Source: Delphinus delphis
Taxonomy: Eukaryota; Chordata; Mammalia; Artiodactyla; Delphinidae
Assembly: GCF_949987515.2 (NCBI RefSeq)
Contig: NC_082692.2
Coordinates: 45,538,418-45,602,417 of the forward strand
DNA: 64,000 bases
Direction: 5' to 3'
Numbering within the stretch: position 1 is the first letter of the stretch; each line of letters starts with the position of its first letter. Both the position numbers and the translations under genes were made by a program. The notes beneath the pieces are model-generated. The model saw only the letters and a program-made list of their open reading frames with translations, had not been told where the DNA came from and did not search any database. Positions 21,991-33,690 of the stretch are shown here, piece after piece.

Positions 21991-23059
21991 TTTAATTTGG
22001 TGATTTTATATCTCCCTTATTTGTAATAAATTAGCTTTCAGTTATAGTAGTAAACTATGAATTCTGTTCCATAAGAATGTGAGACCAGATAATTAAAAGT
22101 TTCAAACATCTATGCTGAGAATTTTAATAATGTGACAGCTTAAAGAAGTATTGCTAGCATGAAGGAATTGATTAAGATGATGCACCTGCAGATAAACTGG
22201 CAGTTAATGGGAAAAGTTTGTAACTAAACATTTTAGTTTATGTTAAATTCTTCCTATTATTATTCATTCTTTTTATTAGTTCCTCTAGAAAAAGCTCTGA
22301 TATGTGACAGTAGTTTTCTAAGTAGCTAGAAACTGAATCATTCATGATTACCAGAATTTGAAATAGGAAGTAAATATTGTGGGGGATATCAAAACTCATA
22401 AAAAAATCAATAGGATACCTGAGCAAGAGCAGAACCTGAGTTGACTTTAAACAAAAAAAGAAGAAAGTAAGAAAGAGAAAACAATAAAGAAAATAATGAA
22501 TACATAAATAAGTAAATAAATGAAGAGAGAACAAGAACAAAGGAAAATACTAATAAGACATCAATTGTTCTTAGAAAATAAATTTCAGAACTCTACATAA
22601 GGTTCTGATCCAGAAAAGAAACCTGGTGTTACATAGTTAGAAGTTACTATTTCAGTATCTGGGTATTAGGAAGTAAAGAAATATACAAAATGCCAATGGG
22701 AAACATTCTACTACTTCAGGCAGTAGTGTTCAGGAAGAAGTTTAAGATCAATTACATCCCCCAAATTTATAGTTGTTTTGTAAAATTATCTAAAAATATG
22801 CAAAAGGATGAAATTGGATCCTTATCATACATTATATGCAAAAATTAACTGAAAATCATTTAAAGACTTAATCATGCTGCAATAATTAAGTGTATCAAAT
22901 CAACTTCTTAATCTTAAACCTATACAATGTTATATGTCAATTATGTATCAAACCTGTAAAAAAAGTTGTCATCCTGAAACTCTGTGAAGGAAATCCATAG
23001 CATCCATCAAAGGGAATTTCACTTCCTTTGATCTCTCTTGGTAGTTAAAAAGGTAATGA

Positions 23060-23104
<45 letters not shown>

Positions 23105-23929
23105 AGCTGTTAGATCCTTCATTTCATTTCTTGAAAGTTAGGTGGTTGAAAAGGGATATATGGGCCTATGATGTAGTGGCAATTATTTCTCTTTCTTCAA
23201 ATAAAATTCATTTTGCCACCTTTCCAAAAAACAATCGTGTTCATGAAGTCATTTGTACTATACATGGAGGAGATGTTAACAAGGGCTATGGTGGGATAGA
23301 ACAAGGATGGTTAAGTCCAGGAACATTGATAAAACAGATAGTTATTCTATGCATAAAAATGGGTTAGGAGCCTTGTAAAACTCAACAAATCTCCCTGAAT
23401 CTTCCCACTCCTAATCCAACAACATAAATTATCCAATTCATTTTATCCTCTGATCTGGGTATTAAACAATGCAACAACTAAACCAGGAATGAAGGTAGAA
23501 GAAAGAAAACAAGCCAGGTCTTAATTTTCTATTAGTAGGCTTTCTCATGCTTTAATTTTCAGTCTGAGTTAGCAAATATAATTTAGTTCATGGTAACTAA
23601 AAATAAATATTCAGAATACAGTTTTGTTTTTCTTTCTAACTCCAGAAGGAATGGCTACTGATGTCTTACTGTGCACAGGATAGAACTAATGTATCCCATT
23701 GTTGCTCTCTTGTGATAAGCCACCCAGTGTGAGTTATTCTTTGGTTTAAAAAAGTAAGAAGGACTCTGTCAAAAAATGTCATCTTCTTAATGTTGCATTT
23801 AGAAAACTATTTTTAAAATTTTGTTCAACTAGAGAATAAAATATAATTAACTCATGTACTCTGCACAGTGTATGCATAATATCCAAAAAATCAGTAAGCA
23901 AAAAGACTCAATTTTGCAGTAAGAATGTC
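21991..23929. other. No recognised gene; AT-rich
   Basis: Unassigned except for an A/G-rich patch near 22450-22540 and the TG microsatellite at 23064-23102. An open frame running through the microsatellite (23038-23367) has no recognisable protein content. Confidence 0.55.
23064..23102 (+). repeat. (TG)n microsatellite
   Basis: About 19 uninterrupted TG units after GTA. Pure and long enough to be polymorphic. Confidence 0.95.
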
Positions 23930-24405
23930 TATTTTTTTCTTAATTGTGGTAAAATACACATAATATGAAATTTACTATTTTATCCATTTTTAACTGTACG
24001 ATTCAGTGGTGTTAACTATATTCACATTTTTGTGCCACAACTGGCACAAAACTGAAGCTCTGAACTCCTTAAGCAGTTCCATACCTCCACTTCCTGCCAT
24101 TCCTGGCAACCACTATTCTACTTTCTGCCTCTGTGAGGAATATCTAGATTCCTCATGTAAGTGGAATCATACAGTATGTGTCTTTTTGTGATTGGTTTAT
24201 TTCACACAGCATAATGTCCTCAAGGTTAATCCATGTTGTTGCATGTGTCAGAATTTCCTTTCTTTTTAAAGGCTGAATAATATTCCATTGTGTGCATATA
24301 CCAGATTTTGGTTATCCATTCATCTGTCCATGGACACTTGGGTTGTTTCCATTTTTTGGCTATTGTGAATAAGCTGCTATGAACATGGGTGTACATGCAT
24401 TCCAT
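23930..24405 (-). mobile_element. Old L1 (L1M-type) 3' end
   Basis: On the plus strand: AATTGTGGTAAAATACACATAA, TGTACGATTCAGTGG, GGCAACCACTATTCTAC, GGAATCATACAGTATGTG, CACACAGCATAATGTCC, ATATTCCATTGTGTGC and TATCCATTCATCTGTCCATGG. This is the reverse complement of an L1M 3'UTR and ORF2 end. Confidence 0.8.
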
Positions 24406-24620
24406 TTTTAAATTAACCTAAGAGATGTGACAGCAATTTCACAAATTCTTAAATAAATTTTCAAGTTGAAATAGTGAAGCTGGGATTTCTTTTACCTTTC
24501 ACCCTCTCTAATCTGGAACATTTCAATTGTCATGGCCTGGAAAAAGACTTCCATTTCAGAAAAGCCCAACATTCCAAAAGATAATAAGAGTTTCAGTGTC
24601 ATCACAAAAGCTTTACATTC

Positions 24621-24774
24621 TAAAATAAGGCTTATGCAAGAGGGAAGAGATATGGAGACATATGTATATGCATATCTGATTCACTTTGTTACAAAGCAGA
24701 AACTGACATACCATTGTAAAGCAATTATACTCTAATAAAGATGTTAAAAAATAATAATAAAATAAAATAAGGCT
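24621..24774 (+). mobile_element. 5'-truncated L1 3' end with 12-bp duplication
   Basis: A 130-base L1 3' terminus (24633-24762) of the L1-B type, ending CTCTAATAAAGATGTT and an A-rich tail. It is flanked by perfect copies of TAAAATAAGGCT at 24621-24632 and 24763-24774. The duplication proves insertion by target-primed reverse transcription with severe 5' truncation. Confidence 0.92.
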
Positions 24775-25960
24775 GGATCCTTTTTTGTCCTCATTATCTA
24801 AGACCAAATTTTCTGCTTTTTATCCAGATTTATCCATCCTTTATCTCATCAGAATTGTCTACTGTCATATAATGATTTAAACAACAGATAGAACCTTTTA
24901 AATATTATTCTGAAATGGCAGTTATTCTGAAAATTGAACTCCTTTGCATTTTGTTTTATTATTGTGAGTAAAACTATACTCAGTTTTTAAAATATTTTCT
25001 ATTGTATTTCTATATATGTCATACACATATGCACACATACACACACACAAAGCACCGTTTACATGGGGGAGTCCCAGTGCAATATCCACAGATAACTGTC
25101 AACATAGTTAAATGAATTGTGTTACCCAAGAAGTAAATTTCACTGATCCCTTGTGCCAGTCTTGCCTTCCTTTGTTCCAAGTGTGATGAGGGTTATTTTC
25201 TCTAGGCAGCAACAGAATTTTTATCCCCTTTGAGCCTGATTCATGGTCATCTTGTTGTCTAGGGTAGATCTGGTTTAAGACCAATCTGGATTATTTCTGT
25301 CTTAATGGCTGCCGGGTCCTCTTCAATAATGGCAAGTGCGGAGAAGCTGGTGTCTTCCTCTACTCTGTGTTGGGTGTTTACAAGACTCCTGGGTATCTCC
25401 TGTCATTGAAACACTTGCCTATTCAAACTGCATTATGGAAACAGACATTTTATAAAAATCATGGGCCAGTCTCAACTGCACAAGTGAAAAAGTTGCCCCA
25501 CGTCATGTCCAATGTCACTGATGTTATTTGTATTTGGCTGTGGAAGTAATTCTCAACATGTCTGCCTTCCCTGCTGAAGTTGTTTGCATATGTGTTTGTG
25601 AATGTATTAACTTTTGACTCATAGCTGAATTGCCAAATGATACCAGATCTCTGTGTGCCATTCTGTAAGAAAAGCTTCTTTCGCTTTAGAAAAGAAACAT
25701 CATTAACTACAAGGAATGATGTATTTGGGGTTTTTTTTCATTGTGATCAATTTATTATGAATCAAATAATAAACATTTGATTTGACTGGGTATGTGGATA
25801 CAGGTTGTAATTAACATAAAAAATAAGCAAGGAATGATTTATTTGTAATCATTGTCCCTTTGAATCTCTGAACAGTTTTCCTAGAGAATCTCTCTTAGGG
25901 ATGTATCTGGCATACAAATCTATCTATATATACTATAGGGATATGTAATTCAAAATAATT
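24775..25960. other. No recognised feature
   Basis: Unassigned. The part from about 25080 to 25560 is less AT-rich than its neighbours and not obviously repeat-derived, but its open frames show no recognisable protein. Confidence 0.5.
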
Positions 25961-25969
25961 AATTAAAAA

Positions 25970-26367
25970 ATATATGGAATTTAAGAAAAAAGATGTCATG
26001 AAGAACCAAGGGGTAAGACAGGAATAAAGACACAGACCTACTAGAGAATGGACTTGAGGATATGGGGAGGGGGAAGGGTAAGCTGTGACAAAGCGAGAGA
26101 GTGGCATGGACATATATACACTACCAAACATAAAATAGATAGCTAGTGGGAAGCAGCCGCATAGCACAGGGAGATCAGCTCAGTGCTTTGTGACCACCTA
26201 GAGGGGTGGGATAAGGAGGGTGGGAGGGAGGGAGATGCAAGAGGGAAGAGATATAGGAACATATGTATATGTATAACTGATTCACTTTGTTATAAAGCAG
26301 AAACTAACACACCATTGTAAAGCAATTATACTCCAATAAAGATGTAAAAATAAATAAATAAATAAAT
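25970..26367 (+). mobile_element. 5'-truncated L1 3' end
   Basis: Nearly complete L1-B-type 3'UTR (TATATGGAATTTAAG, GATGTCATGAAGAACC, TGGGGAGGGGGAAGGG, CTAGTGGGAAGCAGCCGC, CACCATTGTAAAGCAATTATACTCCAATAAAGATG). The tail has become an (AAAT)n run at about 26348-26367. No clear target-site duplication found. Confidence 0.9.
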
Positions 26368-27129
26368 GTCATATGGGAGTTAAAAGAAAGAAAATAGACG
26401 GATGCCCTATCAAAAGAAAGAAATACATGCAAATATTTAAAGATTTAAACCTGGGTTTTCAGGACTTGAAGATGAGAGATTTCTGATATCAGAAATGATG
26501 ATATCATATCATCATCAAAGCCAGCAATGCCCAGCTTGTGTAGCACATGCATGAATGAGTCTTAAGGCATGTTATCAATTTTGAATACAGATGCCAGGCA
26601 GGAATCTTCTCCAGCAACTTCCTGACCTCCCATTATTGAGGTTAAGATCTAAGAAACATTCTGAGTGGGTGCTTCTTTCTCTTTTTCTTTCATACAAAGT
26701 AGGTAAGTTCCCCGAAAGTACACAAATAAGTGAAGTCAAAATGTGAGAAAAAGCTTTATGTTTTGATAGCAAAGTGTTACATGTTATATTTGAACATTTA
26801 GCTTGGCCCTCAATCTGAACGGATAAGGACTGCAGAAAACAGCACACAGGAAACAGAGAGAAGGATGCCTTGGCCATGAACTCCATTTTCTGGACACTTA
26901 TGTAGACTGATTCATTCCCAGAGCTCAGCCCTTGGGAAAAGGACTTTTTCTACAGAAAAGACTGCGACTCTCCTGCTAAAGTTTGAAAATATTCCTCTGT
27001 TACATAATATTAAATATTTCCTGAGAGATTTACACACAGCTGCTTATCTCTAGAATAGATTAATATATTAAATAACATAATCATTTATATTTAAAAGAGC
27101 TATCATAATGAAACTGGTGCATGTGGATG
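26368..27129. other. No recognised feature
   Basis: Unassigned DNA apart from an 18-base perfect palindrome ATTTCTGATATCAGAAAT at 26479-26496. Confidence 0.5.
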
Positions 27130-28170
27130 ACTAGCACTAGTGGGTATTGCTAAATTGTCCTCCAAAATGGTTATTCTTGCATATATGCTTATTAGCAAGG
27201 TAGGTGAGGTTCTGCTTCTTCAAATCTATGCCTATTTGGTATTATCTCAAATATAGACTCTTTTATATATCTACACCATATGTACTTATATTTTTACCAT
27301 TTGATAGATGTGAAATTATATCTCATTGCTTTAATAAATATTTACTTAATTTCTAGTAATACTAAGCTTGTGAAATTTTCATTGACAATTCAGATTTTTC
27401 ATCTGTAATTTACCTGTTCAAATCCTTGGCTCATTTTAGTTATTCTTTGTTTTTATCTTTAGAAAATTTAATGCATTCAGACACTAAATCTTGGCTAGTT
27501 ATAGGCAAGGTGAATATAATTTTGCAGTTCACAGCTTTATCTTTTTTAATCATACAGAAATTCTAAATTTCAGTGTAGTGAAATGAATTATGCTGTTCAT
27601 TTGCTGTTTTGCGTAAATGTTCAGATGTGTGTTTGTGTCTGTGTGGGCGTACATAATTATTTTTAAAATCTTACCCTGGGGTCATATATTCTTTTAACTT
27701 ACATGTTTATTCCATCTAGATTATATTTTTACATAATATAAAGTAAATACTCTTTTATAGTTTGTTCTTCCATTTGGACATCCAATGTTTCCAACATCAT
27801 GTATTGAATAATTCATCCTCTGACCTAGAGGGGTAGGATAGGGCAGGTGGGAGGGAGGCTCAAGAGGAAGGGGATATGGGGATATACATATAGCAGATTC
27901 ACTTTGTACAGCAGAAACTAACACAACATTGTAAAGCAATTATACTCCAATAAAGATATTAAAAACAAAATCTGTCCTCTCTATAATGATGTGGTTGTAA
28001 AACCACTAGCTCTGGTATATTCTGAATGCACATATTTGTATGGATTTGCTTCTGGGCCACCTCTCATTCCCATTTCTCTATTTGTCTATTCTCGTGCCAA
28101 AATTATAATATCTTAATTTCAACCTATTTTGCCATATATTAAGTCAAGTGTTCCCTTTTTACTTTTCTAT
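27130..28170 (-). mobile_element. Old L1 ORF2 fragment, interrupted at 27820-27966
   Basis: Plus-strand landmarks match reverse-complement L1M ORF2: GCTAAATTGTCCTCCAAAA, TATCTCATTGC, ATCCTTGGCTCATTTTAG near 27430, then after the interruption GTATGGATTTGCTTCTGGGCC, CATTTCTCTATTTGTC and TCGTGCCAAAATTATAAT. Very diverged, with no coding capacity. Confidence 0.6.
27820..27966 (+). mobile_element. 5'-truncated L1 3' end
   Basis: L1-B-type 3' terminus (CCTAGAGGGGTAGGATAGGG through CTCCAATAAAGATATTAAAAA) inserted in the old L1. Flanks TTCATCCTCT and TCTGTCCTCT look like an imperfect duplication. Confidence 0.85.
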
Positions 28171-28174
28171 ATAG

Positions 28175-28430
28175 GCAGTATAATGTATTGGCTTACCATG
28201 TAATATTTGGAGCTAGCATATCAAGGTTCAAACCTCAATTTTATCCTTGCTTAACAGCATGACATTAGCAAGTTACTTAGACTTTCTGTGTCTCAGTTTC
28301 TCATCTGCAAAGTAAAGGTATTAATGTTTCCTATATAGTAGTGTTCTTTCAAAAGTTAAATGTACGTATTCATGTAAAGCATCCGAATTGTTCCTAGAAA
28401 ATAGTAAATACTCAATAATTAGTTATTCAA
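28175..28430 (+). mobile_element. MIR SINE
   Basis: Follows the MIR order: TCAAGGTTCAAACCTCA (tRNA-derived B-box region), GACATTAGCAAGTTACTTAG, TCTGTGTCTCAGTTTCTCATCTG and ATAGTAAATACTCAATAATTAG. Full-length but diverged. Confidence 0.8.
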
Positions 28431-28839
28431 AATTGTCTTGACTTCTCTTGATCTCTTACTCTTTGTAAATTTTAAAGTCAGTATTTCAAATAGTTTAATA
28501 AACTGTATCCAGATTTTTAACTGAAATTTCACTGAATTTATAGAGTAATTTGTGTTTTCTAGCTGACTCTGTGAAATAGTTTTGCTTGGACAGCATTAAT
28601 TTCTAACACCAAGCTGTGATAGAGCAATATTAGTCCTGATAGACAATAATTTATAAAGTTGTTTTGCAAAACTTCATGATTATAATTTTAGAAACTGGAG
28701 GGTTTTTTTAAGGATAGAAGTGTAACTTAACAATCATATAAATTAGTCCCTTCTGCTAGAAATGAGGCTTACACTTGCTCAATGTGTCACAGGGGCCTGA
28801 AGCACAACTGAAGTGTTATCTTTTATCCAAAACAGATTT
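28431..28839. other. No recognised feature
   Basis: AT-rich, unassigned. Confidence 0.5.
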
Positions 28840-29015
28840 GTTATAAGGACCTACTGTATAGCACAGGAAACTATACTCAATATTTTGTAATAAACTATAT
28901 GGGAAAAGAATCTGAAAAAGAATATATATATATTCAAATATATATACATATATTTGAATCACTTTGCTCTACACCTGAAACTAACATGACATCGTAAATC
29001 AACTATACTTCAGAA
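28840..29015 (+). mobile_element. L1 3' end of the L1-A/ruminant-like type
   Basis: ATAAGGACCTACTGTATAGC, CACAGGAAACTATACTCAATATT, CACCTGAAACTAACATGACATC and CAACTATACTTC match the artiodactyl L1 3'UTR of the type seen at 48936. It has an internal TA-rich expansion with the palindrome TTCAAATATAT/ATATATTTGAA near 28933-28958. Confidence 0.8.
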
Positions 29016-32000
29016 GAAAAAGCAGTCTGTTATTATCAGTAATTAAAAAATAATAAATCATATTAATGTTAAAACTCTACTGAACATTATTTAGTGTGCT
29101 TTTGATAACTCTAATAACACTTAAATATTTTAAAGTGCCCCAGGTCAACAGTAACATAAACTGATGTTTTGGAGAATATTTAATAGAGATTCTCATCTGA
29201 GATACATGGCATAAAAAATTGGCTTTTACTGTGTTTTGATATTTACCTCAAAAAGAACTCTGGATTTCTTCTCAAGTCATATTCCCTTTTTTTCCTCCAA
29301 GGTCTATGAACAACTTACCCACTCTGTAAATAGTTGGAGGTTGGTGCAACCTGATCAGCTCTGGTTTGGGACTGATGTGGTACCAGGCATGCACAGGCTC
29401 AGCAAGTCCTTTTGGTGATGGTCTGGGGAGCAGAGTGAGTGTTATTACTATTAGGTCATTACTGAAAACATCTATTCCCTCAGTCATACCCACCTTACAG
29501 TACAAACTGTATTTGACAGCAATTCATCTTTCAAAATCCTGCTTTGTTGTCATCTCTTCTGTGAAGCCATTTCTGACACCCACCAGAGGAAAAGGAGAAT
29601 TTTTTTTCTTGTAAATAACTTCATCTTTAAAGAAAAAAAGAAAAAAGAAATGCATCGTAATTGAATAAAAGTTTACCAGATGACTTTTTAAAAATTTACT
29701 ACAACAACCATGCATTTGATATTATTGCTTGCAAACCACAAATAAAAATCCTAGTGATTAGGTTAAAGGAGGAAAATTTCTACTTATTTCCTCAGGTGGT
29801 TCTACTGCTTTTTTAAGCAGGCATTTCTTACTTCACTTTCTTGTTGAAAAAGACTTTATAGAAAAATACATTCTGCATTTGTTGTCTACTCACTGCTCTA
29901 CTTTGTGGCAATTCACACCAGGATTTCTGATTTTCAGTTCTTTTCAGAATGTATCTACTCATACAGGTATGATTGAAGTCCCTTCTGCTTCACAGCCTCT
30001 ATTTTCAGTAGCTTGTAACCAAACTAATCAACTGAAATGAAATGAGTCATGTTTGTTGTCAGCTGAAAAGTAAATTTAGTGATATGGAAACAAAATCGGT
30101 GAAGTTACTTTAGAGCACTAGATTAAAACAATTACATATTTTGATAAAAATTCTTTAGTTGTGTGAGTCTGCCTTGACTCAGCCTTGACTCAGGGTCACT
30201 TATGTCCAAACAAGTAACGACTGTCCCAAAACACTGTATTCTGCCTGTTTTGGACTTTTCTCATCAAGAAAACAGGTGTGATCTCACCATGCTAAAAAAA
30301 GAAATTTCATATCTTAAAAACAAAACAAAACAAGACTTCCTGCATGTCCTATGCCTCCTTGCTATTCATTTCTACAATTATATGGGCAAAAACAGTAATG
30401 GGTATAAATATATGATTCACAACCAGTCACATATGAATTTGTTTCTTCATCCTTACTAGTTAAATAACATTGAACATGTTACTTAAATATCCAGTGCTAT
30501 AACACAGAGAAACAATACCTAATTCATGATCTTGTTATAAAAACTAAATGTGATATGGCAAGAAGTATAAACATTGAGACCATTTAGATATAGAAGCAAT
30601 TTTGTTTCCTTTGCTTTTTTTTTTCCTTCTCCTTGCTACTCAGGAAGAATAGAATGCAATCCTGGGAAGGCGATTTAAGTCCTTTCTGCCCTTATATAAA
30701 GAGGAGCTTGGAGACAAGGAACCAGCCAATCCTAAGGAAGTTGGGCCACCGTGGACAAGACTACACCCTCTTAGAACCCCTGGGTGAGCAGATTATGGAG
30801 GGATCACCAGAGGTCTTCAGAGCTGAGTCATATAATGTCGACCATCCAACCATTCATGGGAGCAAGATTGGTCCATTGCTAATGCTCAAGGTACTATAAT
30901 GTCAGATGTCCGGTTGGCATCCAGAGGATTTTCCTGGTCCAGCTCCAGCACATCTGTTAATCGCCAGTGAGAGTGGGATGAGTGAGATGCAGCACACTTC
31001 CCTGCATCTCACGAGCCCAGCACACAGTCTCAGCATGCCAGGCCACACAGGAACTCAACTCTGATCATAACCCTAACATGGAGATGAGCATGTGAGAGAA
31101 ACTTGGAATTAAACCTTCAGATTTCACTTAGAGGTTAGAAAGAGAAATAAGACTGAAAAAAAGAGATAAGAATTAGATAGTAGAATCTGGGAAGCAGAGT
31201 GTCATGGAAACCAGGTAAATCCATTTCCTAAAGGTGATTTAAAATATTAAATGCTCTTAAAATCAAGTAGAATGAGAACCAGCTTTCAGATTTGACAAAG
31301 ACACCGGTATCATTAAAACACAGTATAGGCTCTGAATGTACAAATCACAGAATATTGCCTAAGAAACTCCTAGGTTAAATGAAAGCATCTAAAACTCAAT
31401 TTGTCCAAAGGAAAATTGACTTCTTTTCTATAACACGTACTCTTCCTAAGTTAGAATGGTCTCTTGGTCTGTGTCCTTTTTACCCATCCTATTTCACGAT
31501 ATGGACCGTACTCTCTTTAGCCATCCTATCTCTCCAGATGGATAGGTGATAAGCAGAGATGGATATGCCTAAAGGGAAGATCTAACTATATATCTCTTGC
31601 TTATCTCTTCAAGATCACTCTCTACTCACAGTGTAAAGTCCGATATTCTTAACACAGTATATAAGAACCTAGGCATATTCTATTCTAAATATTTAAATAA
31701 CAATTAATCTTCTATCTTTTAAACTAATCTTTTAAAAATGCATTCTTCTGGTCAATCATCTTAAGAAGAACATGACACAATTATTTTTCCCTCCTGTCAT
31801 ATCATGTGAGAGATTATATGGGATTGTGTTATGAGATCTGTTTAAGATCCATCCTTCCAATACAGTTGAAGAATCAGACCACCCCAACTGTGCTCTCAAG
31901 TAACCTGAATATTTGTGTAAGGCCCTGAGAAAATGAATAAAGGGATATTACAGGTCCAATAGGCATTCAAAGTGGTACAGTCTATACTTGTGGAAAGATC

Positions 32001-32935
32001 TTCTGCAAGAGTTTCCTAAACTGTTAAAGAAGATAAATCAGAGCTTCCTCTGCTCAGTAGTTATATTTCTTGAATGAATATAAATAAAATAGCAATTTAG
32101 TTTTATGCAACCGTTTCTGTGAACTTAATGTGTGCCAGCTCACAAGAGGGGAGTACACTCAGTGGGCTATCAAATCAGCTTTAAATTAAAGACCAGATGT
32201 CAGATGGAGGTGAATTTACCAAGAGACCGCCAGTGTGTGAAACTGGTCCAGGGACCCAGCTAGATTTCTTTGTGAGATGTTACTTTAGATTATATTATGA
32301 TCAAAATTTTTAAAATGTCTACTGCAAAGGAATCTGCTGAGAAATTCAAATTAATTTTGAATAAATAAATCTGCAAAAATGATTATAGTGCTGCATTTTT
32401 TGTAATAAAGTACTTTGTCCATTATCTCCTAAATAACTAACATTAATTCTAATAACTAAGTTTCTTATAAATAACTTCTTCAATAAAATTTAAGTCAATG
32501 TTGATGGTTTATTTATACTATTTTAAGGAAGCCAATGATATCTCATTTTTATTTTGATTGCTTTAGAGTTTTATCATTATTTTATGACATATACTAGCTA
32601 AGTTTTGGGCCCAATAGGCATACTTTTAAAGTAGAAAAGTTCTTAAGCTGAATCATAATAGCAATAAATAATTCATTCATATAAGATAGCAATTTTTATT
32701 ATAGAATGTATAAGAAAACATCCTAGTTTTGTGATAAGTGGTGACAGTTTACATTCTTTGTTTGTTTCTCTTTAGAGGAACTGTTAGAATTTCAGTTTTA
32801 ATCATATAATGTTGATATATTTATTAAATATATAATGATTATTTCAACCAAATCAACTGTTTAAGTCAGATAAATAGAAATTGCAGTAAATAAGAACATA
32901 GAATATTGATTTCAAATTTCAAATTAGAAATCTAA
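29016..32935. other. No recognised gene; mostly AT-rich
   Basis: A long unassigned stretch. 30600-31080 is less AT-rich and includes a TATA-like TATATAAAGAGG near 30695 and a CCAAT at 30725, but no transcript structure or coding frame can be supported. A small direct repeat GCCTTGACTCA occurs at 30171-30181 and 30182-30192. Confidence 0.5.
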
Positions 32936-32939
32936 AGCA

Positions 32940-33150
32940 TAAGTTAGAGAACTTTTCATGTAAACATCCAGATAGTGAATATTTTAGGCTTCACAGACTG
33001 TATGGTCTCTGCTGCAGTGGCTCAACTTTGTTGTAGTAAAATAGCCGAAGACAATGTGTAAACTGATAGAGTGGTCATGTTCCATGAAACTTACAAGGCA
33101 GGAAGCAGGCTGGATTTGACCCATGGGCCATAGTTTGCTGACCTCTGAAC
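32940..33150 (+). mobile_element. hAT-type nonautonomous DNA transposon
   Basis: CCAGATAGTGAATATTTTAGGCTT, GTATGGTCTCTG, AGCCGAAGACAATGTGTAAAC, GGCTGGATTTGACCCATGGGCCATAGTTTGCTGACCTCTG. This is a well-known mammalian MITE whose ends read CAGAGGTCAGCAAAC; the right end is good, the left diverged. The same family in the other orientation is at 43605. Confidence 0.75.
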
Positions 33151-33189
33151 TTCAGTGTTCAGAATGTGACTGAAATGTCACTGAAATGT

Positions 33190-33289
33190 CAGTGTTGTTT
33201 TGTTTTGTTTTGTTTTTTAATTTTTTTTATTGAAGTACAGTTGATTTACAATGTTGTTTTAATTTCTACTCTACAACAAAGTGATTCAG

Positions 33290-33343
<54 letters not shown>

Positions 33344-33474
33344 TCTTTTTTTATATTCTTTTTCATTATGGTTTATCCAATGATATTGAATATAGTTCCC
33401 TGTGCTATACAGTAGGACCTTGTTTATCCATCCTTATGTAATAGTTTGCATCTGCTAACCCCAGTGTTGTTTTG
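33190..33474 (-). mobile_element. L1 3' end, minus strand, with 13-bp duplication
   Basis: Reverse-oriented L1 3'UTR of the ruminant-like type (TTGAAGTACAGTTGATTTACAATGTTG at the left, TGTGCTATACAGTAGGACC and TAATAGTTTGCATCTGCTAA at the right). Perfect copies of CAGTGTTGTTTTG at 33190-33202 and 33462-33474 flank it. The T-rich left side is the reversed poly(A) tail. Confidence 0.9.
33292..33340. repeat. (TA)n microsatellite within the L1 3'UTR
   Basis: About 24 uninterrupted TA units have grown at the point where the L1 3'UTR consensus has a short ATATATG-type run. Confidence 0.95.
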
Positions 33475-33479
33475 GAACA

Positions 33480-33690
33480 CAGAGTTTGGCATCTCAACTT
33501 GGGTTTGATTCCTAGACCAAACCCTTTCCCAGCTGTATGACTTTGACAAGTTACTTCTCTGTGCTTCAGATTCTTAAATTTCTAATGGGAATAGCTATTT
33601 TGTATAAAGATTTGAGATAATTACTCCAGATGACTCATGTAAAGTGCTTAGCAGAGGGCATCTTGAGGCATGAAAGACAGTTAATAAACC
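33480..33690 (+). mobile_element. MIR SINE
   Basis: TTGGGTTTGATTCC (B-box region), AGCTGTATGACTTTGACAAGTTACTTC, TCTGTGCTTCAG, GTAAAGTGCTTAGCAGAGGGCA in MIR order. Confidence 0.75.

Noticed and set aside
26479..26496. Perfect 18-base palindrome ATTTCTGATATCAGAAAT as a transcription factor site
   Set aside because: It resembles a STAT-type TTCN5GAA element only loosely, has no supporting context and can occur by chance in 64 kb of AT-rich DNA.
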